Below are positions 19,879 through 32,801 of a stretch of 64,000 nucleotides of DNA, piece after piece. The stretch spans positions 1,302,001 to 1,366,000 of the forward strand of contig NZ_LR134283.1 in assembly GCF_900636475.1 (NCBI RefSeq), in the 5' to 3' direction. The position numbers and the translations under genes are program-made. Under the pieces are notes generated by a model. The model searched no databases, was not told where the DNA came from, and was given only the letters and a program-made list of their open reading frames with translations. Source of the stretch: Streptococcus anginosus (GTDB lineage: Bacteria; Bacillota; Bacilli; Lactobacillales; Streptococcaceae). How positions within the stretch are numbered: the first letter of the stretch is position 1; every line of letters begins with the position of its first letter.

Positions 19879-22236
19879 ATGATGGAATTTTACTTTTCAG
19901 GCACCATTGAACGCATTATTTTTGAAAATCCCAGCAGTTTCTTTCGGATTCTGCTGTTAGATATTGACGACACCGATGCAGATTTTGATGATTTTGAGAT
20001 TATTGTCACGGGCACCATGGCGGATATTATGGAGGGCGAAGACTACACTTTTTGGGGAAATCTCGTGCAACACCCTAAATATGGTGAACAACTCAAAATA
20101 ACACGCTATGAGCGTGCAAAGCCAACCAGCAAAGGCTTAGTCAAATATTTTTCAAGCGACCATTTTAAAGGGATTGGTGTAAAAACAGCGCAAAAAATCG
20201 TGGATCTCTATGGCGACAACGCGATTGATAAAGTCTTAGCAGAGCCAGAAAAATTAAAGGATATTGCAGGTCTTTCTGCTAAAAACCGTGAAGCCTTTCT
20301 CACAAAACTAAGACAAAATTATGGCACCGAGAGAATCCTTGCCAAGCTATCTGAATACGGTATCCCGAACAAGCTTGCCTTTCAGATTCAAGATTTTTAC
20401 AAAGAAGAGACTCTCGAAATTGTCGAACACTATCCTTATCAGTTAGTGGAAGATATTCAAGGAATAGGATTTAAAATTGCCGACCAACTGGCGCAAAGCT
20501 TAGGAATTGAAAGTACCGCTCCAGAGCGCTTCCGTGCAGGATTACTCCACACACTTCTAATCCAGTCCATGGAAAAAGGCGACACCTATCTTGAAGCTAA
20601 GGAATTGCTAGAGGGCACGATTGAGCTCCTCGAAAGTTCTCGTCAGATTGAGTTAGACTCAAGTTCTGTTGCGGATGAGCTGGCACATTTGATTGAAGAA
20701 GATAAAGTTCAAAATGTTGATACAAAGATTTTTGAAAACAGTCTCTTTTTTGCCGAAGAAGGGATTCGCAGCAGTCTCCTACGCATTTTAGAAAAAGGGA
20801 AGCAAAACAAATTTGAACCGAAAAAAATCGAAGCTGCTATTACCCAAATCGAAATTGAGTTTGCCATTTCCTATGATGTGATTCAAAAACAAGCGATTTG
20901 TGACGCTATCAATCACAAAATTTTTATCCTAACGGGTGGTCCCGGAACGGGAAAAACGACCGTCATCAATGGAATCATTGCTGTTTACGCTCTGCTGAAT
21001 GGGTTGGATTTGCGTAAATCTCACGATTTGCCTATCCTTCTAGCAGCTCCGACTGGGCGTGCTGCCAGACGCATGAATGAATTAACAGGGCTTCCAAGCG
21101 CTACGATTCATCGGCATTTAGGCATGACAGGAGACGATGACACTAGCCATTTAGATGATTATTTGGACGCAGACTTTATTATTGTCGACGAATTTTCAAT
21201 GGTAGATACTTGGTTAGCCAATCAACTCCTCAGCAACATTTCATCAAACACCAAACTCCTAATTGTCGGAGATGCTGATCAGCTGCCTTCTGTCAGCCCC
21301 GGACAAGTGCTGGCAGATTTACTGAAAATCCCTCTTCTTCCACAGACCAAATTAGAAAAAATTTATCGACAAAGCAAAGATTCCACTATCGTTACCTTAG
21401 CCAGTCAGATTCAAAAAGGCATCCTGCCAACTGATTTTATAGAAAAAAAGGCTGACCGTTCTTATTTTGAAGCGCGTAGTGAACATATTCCGCAGATGAT
21501 TGAACGTATTGTAGAAGCTGCTATCCGCAGTGGCATTCCAGCTCAAGATGTGCAGGTACTTGCGCCTATGTACCGCGGACAGGCTGGGATTGACCACATC
21601 AATCAACTCATGCAAAATCTAATCAACCCTGCCGAAAAAGAACAACTCGTCTTTGAAGCAACGGATTGCCAATACCGACAAGGCGACAAGGTGATTCATC
21701 TGGTCAATGATGCGGAAAGCAATGTGTTCAACGGTGACTTGGGTTATATCACCGATTTGCTGCCAGCAAAATATACGGACTCTAAACAGGACGAATTGAC
21801 TATCAACTTTGACGGCAATGAGATTGTTTATCAACGCAGTGAATGGTATAAAATTCGTCTGGCATACGCTATGAGTATCCACAAATCTCAGGGTAGTGAA
21901 TTTCCTGTAGTCATTTTACCGATTACATCCAGCAGCCACCGTATGCTGCAACGCAATCTTATCTATACTGCTATCACCCGTGCCAAGAGCAAATTGATTC
22001 TTCTTGGGGAAAAGTCTGCCTTTGACTTTGCTGTCAAAAACACTGGCACAGCTCGCAATACCTATCTAATCCAACGCTTTTCAGACCTGATCAATGATGA
22101 AAAAGTTATACACACTTCTGTGGATAATTTGGAAACAACTGTGGAAAACTATGTCTTGTCTGAGGAAAATTTCTTGAAAATTAACCCCATGATTGGAATA
22201 ACGGATGAAGATATTCAAAGTGTTTTTGGAGAATGA
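19879..22236 (+). CDS. recD2: RecD2-type 5'-3' DNA helicase
   Basis: A 785-aa SF1B helicase. The N-terminal OB-like and helix-hairpin-helix region (about 1-300, with DHFKGIGVKTAQKIV and QGIGFKIADQLA) is typical of RecD2, which lacks RecBC. The motor has Walker A GGPGTGKT (353-360), VDEFSMVD and the C-terminal IHKSQGSEFPVVI and YTAITRAK motifs. It is implicated in replication fork repair. A terminator follows the stop. Confidence 0.95.
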   Translation: MMEFYFSGTIERIIFENPSSFFRILLLDIDDTDADFDDFEIIVTGTMADIMEGEDYTFWGNLVQHPKYGEQLKITRYERAKPTSKGLVKYFSSDHFKGIGVKTAQKIVDLYGDNAIDKVLAEPEKLKDIAGLSAKNREAFLTKLRQNYGTERILAKLSEYGIPNKLAFQIQDFYKEETLEIVEHYPYQLVEDIQGIGFKIADQLAQSLGIESTAPERFRAGLLHTLLIQSMEKGDTYLEAKELLEGTIELLESSRQIELDSSSVADELAHLIEEDKVQNVDTKIFENSLFFAEEGIRSSLLRILEKGKQNKFEPKKIEAAITQIEIEFAISYDVIQKQAICDAINHKIFILTGGPGTGKTTVINGIIAVYALLNGLDLRKSHDLPILLAAPTGRAARRMNELTGLPSATIHRHLGMTGDDDTSHLDDYLDADFIIVDEFSMVDTWLANQLLSNISSNTKLLIVGDADQLPSVSPGQVLADLLKIPLLPQTKLEKIYRQSKDSTIVTLASQIQKGILPTDFIEKKADRSYFEARSEHIPQMIERIVEAAIRSGIPAQDVQVLAPMYRGQAGIDHINQLMQNLINPAEKEQLVFEATDCQYRQGDKVIHLVNDAESNVFNGDLGYITDLLPAKYTDSKQDELTINFDGNEIVYQRSEWYKIRLAYAMSIHKSQGSEFPVVILPITSSSHRMLQRNLIYTAITRAKSKLILLGEKSAFDFAVKNTGTARNTYLIQRFSDLINDEKVIHTSVDNLETTVENYVLSEENFLKINPMIGITDEDIQSVFGE

Positions 22237-22239
22237 TAG

Positions 22240-22274
22240 AAAAAAGTTTGGAACTCCCCATCCCAAACTTTTTT
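22240..22274. terminator. Shared recD2/dinB terminator
   Basis: A perfect 12-bp stem AAAAAAGTTTGG / CCAAACTTTTTT with an 11-nt loop lies between the convergent genes and touches the dinB stop codon. Confidence 0.9.
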
Positions 22275-23340
22275 ACATCCCAAATCCTGTTACTGTCACT
22301 CCTAAAAGACGCACACCTTTTGTCTGCTCGTCCAAGCTATCATAAATCTCATGTGCAATGCGCTCAATCTGCTCCGCATCTTGCGTTCTTGTCGCTAAGC
22401 TATGCCTTTTTGTCAATGTTGAAAAATCCGCATAGCGAATCTTCAGAACAATCGTCCTACCAGATTTTCCATGCTTTTTTAAACTACGAGCTACCTTTTG
22501 TGATAAAAGGGTCAGCTCCTTTTTTATGTCGTCTTCGTTATGGAGCAATTTCCCATAAGTTCTTTCCTTGCCGATAGACTTACGAATACGGTTGACTTTT
22601 ACTGGTGAATTGCTGATGCCTCTTGCCTTGCGGTAAAGGTCAAATCCAAATCGACCAAACAAGTCAATCAAGGTCATCTCAGGAATTTCTAATAAATCTG
22701 CTCCTGTGTAAACGCCCATATCATGCAGCTTTTCCACCGTCTTTTTTCCAACACCGTAAAACTTTGCCACATCCATTTGAGAGAGAAAGGCTTCTGCTTC
22801 TTCTGGCAAAATAACCGTCAAACCGTGAGGTTTTTCATAGTCACTAGCTATTTTTGCCAAAAATTTATTGTAGGACACACCAGCAGAACTGGTCAAATGA
22901 AGCTCTGTCCATATCTCATGCTGGATTAGCTTGGCTATCTTGACAGCAGATTTCATACCTAACTTATTTTTGGTCACATCCAGATAGGCTTCATCAATAC
23001 TGATTGGCTCAATCACATCTGTATATCGTTTAAAAATGGCTCGAATTTGCTGACTGACTGCCTGATATTTCTCATAATTTCCCGAAATGAAAATCGCCTG
23101 TGGACAACGCTCATAAGCTTCTTTGGAGCTCATGGCTGAGTGAACACCAAACTTTCGTGCCTCATAATTGCAAGTCGAAACAACGCCTCGTCCGCCTGTC
23201 AAGCGAGGGTCAGCTCCGATGATAACCGACTTGCCTTTTAGTGCTGGGTTGTCTCTTTCTTCTACAGAGGCAAAAAAGGCATCCATATCAATGTGAATGA
23301 TTTTCCGAGATGTATCATTGATTAAGGGAAAAATTAACAT
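22273..23340 (-). CDS. dinB: DNA polymerase IV
   Basis: A 355-aa Y-family translesion polymerase. The catalytic motifs [16 protein letters not shown] and [10 protein letters not shown] are intact, followed by the helix-hairpin-helix thumb ([15 protein letters not shown]) and little finger. I placed the start at ATG 23340 (MLIFPLIND), preceded by AAAGGAG, rather than further upstream in frame. It ends at a terminator shared with recD2 and is divergent from pflB. Confidence 0.93.
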   Translation of the reverse strand: MLIFPLINDTSRKIIHIDMDAFFASVEERDNPALKGKSVIIGADPRLTGGRGVVSTCNYEARKFGVHSAMSSKEAYERCPQAIFISGNYEKYQAVSQQIRAIFKRYTDVIEPISIDEAYLDVTKNKLGMKSAVKIAKLIQHEIWTELHLTSSAGVSYNKFLAKIASDYEKPHGLTVILPEEAEAFLSQMDVAKFYGVGKKTVEKLHDMGVYTGADLLEIPEMTLIDLFGRFGFDLYRKARGISNSPVKVNRIRKSIGKERTYGKLLHNEDDIKKELTLLSQKVARSLKKHGKSGRTIVLKIRYADFSTLTKRHSLATRTQDAEQIERIAHEIYDSLDEQTKGVRLLGVTVTGFGM

Positions 23341-23505
23341 CAATACAGCTCCTTTCTTGACTCTTTTCTTTCCTCCATTATACAATTTTTATCATTTTTT
23401 CCAAAATATTTGAAAATATGCTGATTTTTTCAAAAATATAATACAATTTACGCTGATTTTTTAATCTGTATTATAAAAGAAAGTGCTTTTATGACCAGAT
23501 TCCAT

Positions 23506-23534
23506 TTGTGGAAACGATTACTATATGATATACT
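23506..23534 (+). promoter_or_regulatory. pflB promoter with overlapping cre site
   Basis: -35 TTGTGG (23506-23511) and -10 TATACT (23529-23534), spacer 17 bp. The sequence TGGAAACGATTACT at 23509-23522 matches the CcpA operator (cre) consensus and overlaps the -35, suggesting catabolite control. A further inverted repeat GTAACA-(6)-TGTTAC lies between the promoter and the ATG and may bind another regulator. Confidence 0.65.
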
Positions 23535-23588
23535 TATTTTATAAATGTAACAGATTTGTGTTACTAGAAAGATACAAGAGGAAAAAAC

Positions 23589-25904
23589 ATGGTTGTTAAA
23601 ACTGTTGTCGAAGCACAGGATATTTTTGACAAAGCCTGGGAAGGCTTCAAAGGGGAAGATTGGCGCGAAAAAGCTAGCGTATCTCGTTTTGTACAGGCAA
23701 ACTACACTCCTTATGACGGAGATGAAAGTTTCTTAGCTGGTCCAACTGAACGCTCTCTTCACATTAAAAAAATTATCGAAGATACAAAAGCACATTATGA
23801 AGAAACACGTTTCCCAATGGATACACGTGCTACTTCAATCGCTGATATTCCAGCTGGATATATTGACAAAGATAATGAATTGATTTATGGTATCCAAAAT
23901 GATGAATTGTTCAAATTGAACTTCATGCCAAAAGGTGGTATCCGTATGGCGGAAACTGCTTTGAAGGAACATGGCTATGAACCAGATCCTAAGATGCATG
24001 AAATCTTCACAAAATACGTAACAACTGTAAATGACGGTATTTTCCGTGCCTACACAACAAATATCCGTCGTGCACGTCACGCACACACTGTAACAGGTTT
24101 GCCAGATGCTTATTCACGTGGACGTATCATTGGTGTTTACGCACGTCTTGCTCTTTACGGTGCAGATTACTTGATGGCAGAAAAAGTCGAAGATTGGAAT
24201 GCTTTGACAGACATTGATGAAGAAACTATTCGTCTTCGCGAAGAAGTCAACCTTCAATACCAATCATTGAAAGAAGTCGTTCGCCTAGGTGACCTTTACG
24301 GTCTTGATGTTCGTAGACCTGCTATGAACGTAAAAGAAGCTATTCAATGGGTGAATATCGCTTTCATGGCTGTCTGCCGTGTCGTAAATGGTGCCGCTAC
24401 TTCACTTGGACGTGTGCCAATCGTTCTTGACATTTATGCAGAACGCGACCTTGCCCGTGGTACTTTCACAGAATCAGAAATCCAAGAATTTGTTGATGAC
24501 TTCGTCTTGAAACTTCGTACTGTAAAATTTGCTCGTACAAAAGCATACGATCAACTCTACTCAGGTGACCCAACCTTCATCACAACGTCTATGGCGGGTA
24601 TGGGAAATGATGGTCGTCACCGTGTGACAAAAATGGACTACCGTTTCTTGAATACATTGGACAATATCGGTAACTCACCAGAGCCAAACTTGACAGTTCT
24701 TTGGACAGATAAATTACCATATGCATTCCGTCATTACTGCATGCACATGAGTCACAAACACTCTTCTATTCAATATGAAGGTGTGACTACAATGGCTAAA
24801 GATGGTTACGGTGAAATGAGCTGTATTTCATGCTGTGTGTCTCCGCTTGACCCAGAAAATGAAGAACAACGCCACAACATCCAATACTTCGGTGCTCGTG
24901 TAAACGTCCTTAAAGCTCTCTTGACTGGTTTGAACGGTGGTTACGACGATGTTCACAAAGACTACAAGGTATTTGATATTGACCCTATCCGCGACGAAGT
25001 ACTTGAATTTGAGTCTGTTAAAGCAAACTTTGAAAAATCACTTGATTGGTTGACAGACACTTATGTAGATGCTTTGAACATCATTCACTACATGACAGAC
25101 AAGTACAACTACGAAGCTGTTCAAATGGCCTTTTTGCCTACACATCAACGTGCTAACATGGGATTTGGTATCTGTGGATTTGCCAATACTGTTGATACAT
25201 TAGCTGCTATCAAATATGCTACTGTTAAACCAATTCGCGATGAAAATGGCTACATTTACGACTATGAAACAACTGGTGACTACCCACGTTGGGGTGAAGA
25301 CGACCCTCGCTCAAACGAATTGGCCGAATGGTTGATTGAAGCCTACACAACTCGTCTTCGTAGCCACAGACTTTACAAGAACGCTGAAGCAACTGTATCA
25401 CTCTTGACGATCACTTCAAACGTTGCTTACTCTAAACAAACTGGTAACTCTCCAGTTCACAAAGGGGTTTATCTCAATGAAGACGGCAGTGTTAACTTGT
25501 CTAAATTGGAATTCTTCTCACCAGGTGCAAACCCTTCTAACAAAGCTCGTGGTGGTTGGTTGCAAAATCTCAACTCACTAGCCAGCCTTGACTTTGGCTA
25601 TGCAGCAGACGGTATTTCATTGACGACACAAGTTTCACCTCGTGCTCTTGGTAAAACGCGCGAAGAACAGGTAGATAACTTGGTAACGATTCTTGACGGT
25701 TACTTTGAAAATGGTGGTCAACACGTCAACTTGAACGTTATGGATCTTAAAGATGTCTATGATAAGATTATGAATGGTGAAGATGTTATCGTTCGTATCT
25801 CAGGTTACTGTGTCAATACCAAATACCTTACTAAAGAACAAAAAACTGAATTGACTCAACGTGTCTTCCACGAAGTGCTTTCAATGGATGATGCCCTTAG
25901 CTAA
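23589..25904 (+). CDS. pflB: Pyruvate formate-lyase (formate C-acetyltransferase)
   Basis: A 771-aa glycyl radical enzyme that splits pyruvate with CoA into acetyl-CoA and formate during anaerobic mixed-acid fermentation. Adjacent active-site cysteines are at 415-416 ([12 protein letters not shown]) and the radical glycine is Gly739 in VRISGYCVN. The activating enzyme PflA is not in the window. Codon choice is strongly biased, as expected for an abundant protein. It is monocistronic, with cre-type control. Confidence 0.97.
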   Translation: MVVKTVVEAQDIFDKAWEGFKGEDWREKASVSRFVQANYTPYDGDESFLAGPTERSLHIKKIIEDTKAHYEETRFPMDTRATSIADIPAGYIDKDNELIYGIQNDELFKLNFMPKGGIRMAETALKEHGYEPDPKMHEIFTKYVTTVNDGIFRAYTTNIRRARHAHTVTGLPDAYSRGRIIGVYARLALYGADYLMAEKVEDWNALTDIDEETIRLREEVNLQYQSLKEVVRLGDLYGLDVRRPAMNVKEAIQWVNIAFMAVCRVVNGAATSLGRVPIVLDIYAERDLARGTFTESEIQEFVDDFVLKLRTVKFARTKAYDQLYSGDPTFITTSMAGMGNDGRHRVTKMDYRFLNTLDNIGNSPEPNLTVLWTDKLPYAFRHYCMHMSHKHSSIQYEGVTTMAKDGYGEMSCISCCVSPLDPENEEQRHNIQYFGARVNVLKALLTGLNGGYDDVHKDYKVFDIDPIRDEVLEFESVKANFEKSLDWLTDTYVDALNIIHYMTDKYNYEAVQMAFLPTHQRANMGFGICGFANTVDTLAAIKYATVKPIRDENGYIYDYETTGDYPRWGEDDPRSNELAEWLIEAYTTRLRSHRLYKNAEATVSLLTITSNVAYSKQTGNSPVHKGVYLNEDGSVNLSKLEFFSPGANPSNKARGGWLQNLNSLASLDFGYAADGISLTTQVSPRALGKTREEQVDNLVTILDGYFENGGQHVNLNVMDLKDVYDKIMNGEDVIVRISGYCVNTKYLTKEQKTELTQRVFHEVLSMDDALS

Positions 25905-25920
25905 TTCAATTCTATTCTCA

Positions 25921-25949
25921 AAAACCAGTTGGAAATTCCAGCTGGTTTT
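25921..25949 (+). terminator. pflB terminator
   Basis: The stem AAAACCAGTTGG / CCAGCTGGTTTT, followed by a T-rich run, lies 16 bp after the pflB stop. Confidence 0.85.
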
Positions 25950-26004
25950 CTTCTTTTTTATGCTATAATAGAGGTATTGTTAGTTAAAAGAAAAGGGTGT
26001 ACAG

Positions 26005-26781
26005 ATGGTGGAGAAAAGAGATATAGAAAGGGAAGACAAATTTAATCTGACTGTTGATGTCCTGATGTTAGCAGGTACGCTTCTGCTTCAAAGTGGTTCT
26101 GAAATTTATCGGGTTGAAGATACCATGATTCGGATTGCTCATTCTCAAGGAATTATGAATTGTAATGCACTCGCAATGCCAGTTGCCATTTTCTTTTCAA
26201 TTGAAAACACCAATATTTCGCGTATGAAACGGATTACTCACTCAAATTATAATATTGAAAAAGTATGTGATGTCAATCAAGTATCACGTGAACTGGTTAG
26301 TGGAGATATCACTCTTGAAGAAGCGTTTGAGAAATTAGCCCAGCTAAAAAAGAAAAAAACGCCTTATACAAATAAACAGCTAACGCTAGCTGCTACTATT
26401 AGTGCCCCTTTTTTCTCTATCATGTTTGGTGGCAATCTCTATGATGCACTCGGAGCTGCTCTTGCGACCTTCTTTGGCTTTGCCTTTTCTCTTTCGGTCA
26501 ATAAATACGTGCGCATTCCTTTTGTCACAGCTTTTGCCGGAGCTTTTATTTTTGGTCTGCTGGCACAGATCTGGGCGCGCTATTCTGGCTTTCCTTCCAG
26601 TGCGGACTTAATCATCGCTGGTGCTGTCATGCCTTTTGTTCCCGGTATTGCTCTGACCAATGCCGTGCGTGATTTGATGACCAATCATCTCAACTCCGGA
26701 ATGAGCAAAATCTTTGAAACGCTGTTGATCACTTTGGCACTCGGAGCTGGCACTTCCGTAGCTCTCGTCTTAATGAAATAA
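26005..26781 (+). CDS. Threonine/serine exporter, N-terminal subunit (ThrE/DUF1212)
   Basis: A 258-aa protein. The first ~120 residues are soluble and contain the DUF1212 pattern LQSGSEIYRVEDTMIRIA, and about five membrane segments follow. In ThrE-type exporters this half and a smaller membrane half are either fused or separate genes. Here they are separate, with only 3 bp between the stop and the next start. It presumably exports threonine and serine; the substrate is inferred from the family. Confidence 0.85.
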   Translation: MVEKRDIEREDKFNLTVDVLMLAGTLLLQSGSEIYRVEDTMIRIAHSQGIMNCNALAMPVAIFFSIENTNISRMKRITHSNYNIEKVCDVNQVSRELVSGDITLEEAFEKLAQLKKKKTPYTNKQLTLAATISAPFFSIMFGGNLYDALGAALATFFGFAFSLSVNKYVRIPFVTAFAGAFIFGLLAQIWARYSGFPSSADLIIAGAVMPFVPGIALTNAVRDLMTNHLNSGMSKIFETLLITLALGAGTSVALVLMK

Positions 26782-26784
26782 AAG

Positions 26785-27234
26785 GTGAATCCATTGACTG
26801 TCTTACTACAAGCTGCAGCAAGTTTTCTTGCAATTGTAATGTTCTTAATCGTTTTAAATGTTCAAAAAAGCATGCTCATTCCAGGAGGAATCCTTGGAAT
26901 GTTCATCTGGCTTTTGTATTATGTATTAAAAGGTCCAACAAATGTGATTATTGCTACGTTTATCGCAGCTATTATCGGATCTTGCATTAGTCAAGTGTTG
27001 AGCATTCTCTACAAAACGCCTGCGGTCGTCTTTATCTTGGCTATTTTGGCTCCTCTGGTTCCGGGCTACCTTTCCTATCGTACAACCGCCTTTTTTGTCA
27101 CTGGAGATTATAGTCATGCTATGGTTAATGCTACCTTGGTAGTGATTTTAGCCTTGGTCATTTCAATTGGAATGGCAAGTGGCACGGTGGTGCTCAGACT
27201 CTACCATTATCTGCAAAAACACCGTTCTTCGTAA
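26785..27234 (+). CDS. Threonine/serine exporter, C-terminal subunit (DUF3815)
   Basis: A 149-aa protein that is almost wholly membrane-embedded, with four to five hydrophobic segments. It starts with GTG at 26785, or possibly TTG at 26794, which is better spaced from AAAGG. It is the partner of the upstream DUF1212 protein. Confidence 0.82.
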   Translation: MNPLTVLLQAAASFLAIVMFLIVLNVQKSMLIPGGILGMFIWLLYYVLKGPTNVIIATFIAAIIGSCISQVLSILYKTPAVVFILAILAPLVPGYLSYRTTAFFVTGDYSHAMVNATLVVILALVISIGMASGTVVLRLYHYLQKHRSS

Positions 27235-27367
27235 TTCAACAAGAACAACTAAACTGTCTAAAGCCCTTCTTATCTTAAGATGGCTTTTTTCTCAGTTTCC
27301 ACTTGAATTATGATAAAATGGAATAGAATAAGTTTGATATCAAACCGAAAAATATATAGAGGTAATG

Positions 27368-28540
27368 ATGAACATTGGAATTGATAAAATTGGCTTTGCG
27401 ACAGCCAATTACGTATTAAAATTAGAAAATTTGGCAGAAGCGCGTAACATTGACCCGGAAAAACTAAGCAAGGGACTTTTACTAAAAGAAATCAGTGTCG
27501 CCCCAGTCACAGAAGATATTGTAACCATGGGGGCGAGTGCAGCAGCATCTATTTTGACCAACGAAGATAAACAGGCTATTGACATGGTGATTGTGGCCAG
27601 TGAATCTGGAATTGACCAAAGCAAGGCTTCTGCTGTTTTTATTCATGGTTTGCTTGGAATTCAGCCATTTGCGCGTAGTTTTGAAATGAAAGAAGCATGC
27701 TATAGTGCTACTGCCGCACTGGATTATGCAAAACTACACGTTGAAAAACATCCAGACTCAAAGGTCTTGGTCATCGCTAGTGACATTGCCAAATACGGGA
27801 TTGGAACACCGGGCGAGCCAACACAAGGCGCCGGTTCGATAGCTATGCTCATCACTAGTCATCCACGAATTCTAGCCTTCAATGAGGACAATGTCGCTCA
27901 AACACGAGACATCATGGACTTTTGGCGACCAAACTATTCGACAACGCCGTTTGTCAATGGCATGTATTCTACGCAACAGTATTTAGATAGTCTAAAAACA
28001 ACTTGGGCAGAGTACCAAAAGCACAATCAAGTGTCCTTAAAAGATTTTGCAGCAGTTTGCTTCCATTTGCCTTATCCTAAATTAGCTTTAAAGGGTATGA
28101 AAAAGATTATGGATAAGAGTTTGCCAATTGAGCAGCAAGAGCAACTACAAGCGAATTTTGAGCAATCCATTCTTTACAGCCAAAAGGTAGGGAATATCTA
28201 CACGGGCTCCCTCTTTTTAGGTCTCCTTTCCCTACTTGAAAATAGTACGACACTCAAAGCAGGTGACCGCATTGCGCTCTTTAGCTACGGAAGTGGAGCT
28301 GTATCAGAAATCTTTAGTGGGCAGCTCGTAGCAGGCTTTGAGCAACAGCTTGAAACCAATCGTATGGAAAAACTTGACAGCCGAACGCCTCTGAGCATTC
28401 CAGATTATGAGAAGGTATTTTTTGAAGAAGCAAAACTAGATGAAAATGGCTCTGCTAGCTTCACAGGCTATGAAAATCAAGACTTTGCCTTAGCAAAAAT
28501 CGTAGAACACCAACGTACATACATCAAGGTGGAAAAATAA
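27368..28540 (+). CDS. mvaS: HMG-CoA synthase
   Basis: A 390-aa thiolase-fold enzyme of the mevalonate pathway that condenses acetyl-CoA with acetoacetyl-CoA. The active-site cysteine lies in FEMKEACYSATAAL, with a histidine further on in FHLPYPK. Two ATGs are adjacent (27365 and 27368); the second matches the usual start MNIGIDKIGF and the AGAGG spacing. It is followed 1 bp later by mvaA. Confidence 0.95.
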   Translation: MNIGIDKIGFATANYVLKLENLAEARNIDPEKLSKGLLLKEISVAPVTEDIVTMGASAAASILTNEDKQAIDMVIVASESGIDQSKASAVFIHGLLGIQPFARSFEMKEACYSATAALDYAKLHVEKHPDSKVLVIASDIAKYGIGTPGEPTQGAGSIAMLITSHPRILAFNEDNVAQTRDIMDFWRPNYSTTPFVNGMYSTQQYLDSLKTTWAEYQKHNQVSLKDFAAVCFHLPYPKLALKGMKKIMDKSLPIEQQEQLQANFEQSILYSQKVGNIYTGSLFLGLLSLLENSTTLKAGDRIALFSYGSGAVSEIFSGQLVAGFEQQLETNRMEKLDSRTPLSIPDYEKVFFEEAKLDENGSASFTGYENQDFALAKIVEHQRTYIKVEK

Positions 28541-28541
28541 T

Positions 28542-29822
28542 ATGAAGATAAGTTGGACGGGCTTTTCAAAAAAATCGCTTCAAGAACGTTTGCAAATTTT
28601 AAAAGACTATCACTTACTAAACGAGGATAATCAAACAAACCTTGAGCATAATCACATGCTCCCTCTATCAACAGCTAACCAAATGAGCGAAAATGTTTTG
28701 GCGACATTTGCTCTGCCCTACTCTTTCGTTCCTGATGTTGTGGTAGACGAGCAAGTTTATCAGGTACCTTTCGTAACAGAAGAGCCCTCTGTCGTTGCGG
28801 CTGCCAGCTTTGCAGCAAAAATTATTAAGCGCTCTGGGGGCTTCAAAACGACTATTCACAATCGCCAAATGATTGGACAAGTTGCTCTCTATCAAGTAGC
28901 AAATATCGAAGTAGCTATAAAAAATATCCAAAACCACAAGCAAAAATTGCTAGAGCTGGCCAATCAAGCACACCCATCAATTGTCAACCGCGGAGGTGGT
29001 GCGCGTGATTTACGTGTAGAATGGCTAAATGACGAAGCTGAATTTTTAGTCGTTTATCTAACAGTTGACACCCAAGAAGCTATGGGCGCCAATATTCTCA
29101 ATACCATGCTAGAAGCGTTGAAAACACCATTAGAAGAGTTGACTGACGGTGAAAGCCTGATGGCAATTCTATCAAATTATGCAACAGAAGCCTTGGTAAC
29201 TGCCACCTGTGAAATTGATATTCGTTTTCTCAGTCGAAATAAATCAGAAGCCATTGACATTGCTAAAAAAATCGTGCTAGCAAGCCAATTTGCCAAGCAA
29301 GACCCATATCGTGCCAGCACCCACAATAAAGGCATTTTCAACGGAATTGACGCTGTCGTATTAGCAACAGGAAATGATTGGCGAGCGATTGAAGCAGGCG
29401 CGCATGCCTACGCTAGTAGAAATGGTTCCTATCAAGGATTAACTACTTGGTCAATCAAGGAAGCCACTCAAACGCTCTGCGGAGAGATTACTCTTCCTCT
29501 TCCCATTGCTACAAAAGGGGGCTCCATTGGGCTCAACCCTACGGTGGAAGTTAGCTTCGATTTGCTAAAACAACCAACCGCCAAAGAGTTAGCCAGTATT
29601 ATTGCGTCTATCGGCTTAGCGCAAAATTTTGCAGCTCTAAAAGCGCTGGTCAGCACCGGTATTCAGCACGGTCACATGAAGCTACAAGCCAAATCTCTAG
29701 CTCTTTTAGCAGGAGCTAAGGATACAGAAATCGCTCCTCTGGTTTCTCAGCTCATTTCTGAGAAACATTTTAGTCTCAAAAGAGCACAAGAAATTTTAGA
29801 AAACATTCGTCAAAAATCATAG
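28542..29822 (+). CDS. mvaA: HMG-CoA reductase, class II
   Basis: A 426-aa class II enzyme that reduces HMG-CoA to mevalonate. Motifs include EEPSVVAAASFAAKI with the catalytic glutamate, ATGNDWRAIEAGAHAYA, and a C-terminal HGHMKLQAK with the catalytic histidine. It is coupled to mvaS by 1-bp spacing and converges with the leftward mevalonate kinase operon at a shared terminator. Confidence 0.95.
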   Translation: MKISWTGFSKKSLQERLQILKDYHLLNEDNQTNLEHNHMLPLSTANQMSENVLATFALPYSFVPDVVVDEQVYQVPFVTEEPSVVAAASFAAKIIKRSGGFKTTIHNRQMIGQVALYQVANIEVAIKNIQNHKQKLLELANQAHPSIVNRGGGARDLRVEWLNDEAEFLVVYLTVDTQEAMGANILNTMLEALKTPLEELTDGESLMAILSNYATEALVTATCEIDIRFLSRNKSEAIDIAKKIVLASQFAKQDPYRASTHNKGIFNGIDAVVLATGNDWRAIEAGAHAYASRNGSYQGLTTWSIKEATQTLCGEITLPLPIATKGGSIGLNPTVEVSFDLLKQPTAKELASIIASIGLAQNFAALKALVSTGIQHGHMKLQAKSLALLAGAKDTEIAPLVSQLISEKHFSLKRAQEILENIRQKS

Positions 29823-29830
29823 AAAAAAAG

Positions 29831-31856
<2,026 letters not shown>

Positions 31857-31864
<8 letters not shown>

Positions 31865-32801
31865 CTGGCAATTCCTTCGTTTTAGAGACAATGAGGCGGT
31901 ATTTTTCTGCAAATATCGGCACCAAATGCTCCAAATCTTCTTCCAAACACAGCACTTTTACATTTGGTCCTGCATCCATAGTGAAATAACAACGCTCTCC
32001 TTGACTGCGTAATTGTTTGATGAAGTCCATTGCTTCATAGCTTTTTTCGGTCAGGTAAGAAAACGCTGGCGTTGCTGTCTGAGTGGTAGCATGCATGGCA
32101 AGCGCATTTTTTTCTGTTAATTCTCCCACCTTAGCAAAATCATTGTTAGACAAATAAGTCAACATGGCTTTATAATCTTCTTCGGACTGTCTCACCCAAT
32201 CACTAAATGTCGTGGAGGTTTCTGCACAGCGTTTCATTCCCTCACGACTTGAAATCGGCTTTTTCTGATCATACAAAACCAGCATTATCATCGCTAATTT
32301 CAAATCTGTCTTTACTGGATAAATCTCTCCGCTATCCTTGTCCCAAGCTGCAATCGGTCCATAAAAACTCCGTGAGGAAGACCCAGAAGCTAATTTTGCT
32401 TTTTGTGCTTGCTCTTTTGTGGACAAGTGCAATTCAAAAAAGTCATTACAAGCCTTAACAAGCGCAGACAAACCGCTTGAACTAGATGAAAGCCCCGCTG
32501 CTGTCGGCATATTATTTTTTGTATCAATTCGTACAAAACCAGCTCCTTGAGGACGAAAACGATCTACAATATTGCTCATTTTTTTATGTTCAGCTTGATC
32601 TTGCAGAACACCATTGATGTAAAATTCATCTGACTGGGCACTCACTGGTAAGCTAGACAGAGTTGTTTCTGTGTACATATTTTCCAAGGTCAAAGAAATA
32701 CTGCTCGTTGCAGGAATTATCTTGACAGTATCTTTCTTACCCCAATATTTGATAATGGCAATATTGGCATAAGACCGCACCTTTACAGACTTTCGATCCA
32801 T
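31857..32801 (-). CDS. mvaD: Diphosphomevalonate decarboxylase
   Basis: A 314-aa GHMP-fold enzyme that makes IPP from mevalonate diphosphate. Motifs include SYANIAIIKYWGK, PTAAGLSSSSSGLSAL and YFTMDAGPNVKVL. It overlaps mvaK1 upstream by 19 bp and mvaK2 downstream, so translation is coupled through the operon. Confidence 0.95.

Noticed and set aside
23386..23588. ZTP (pfl) riboswitch upstream of pflB
   Set aside because: The conserved core of that RNA class is absent; the region is AT-rich promoter with a cre site.
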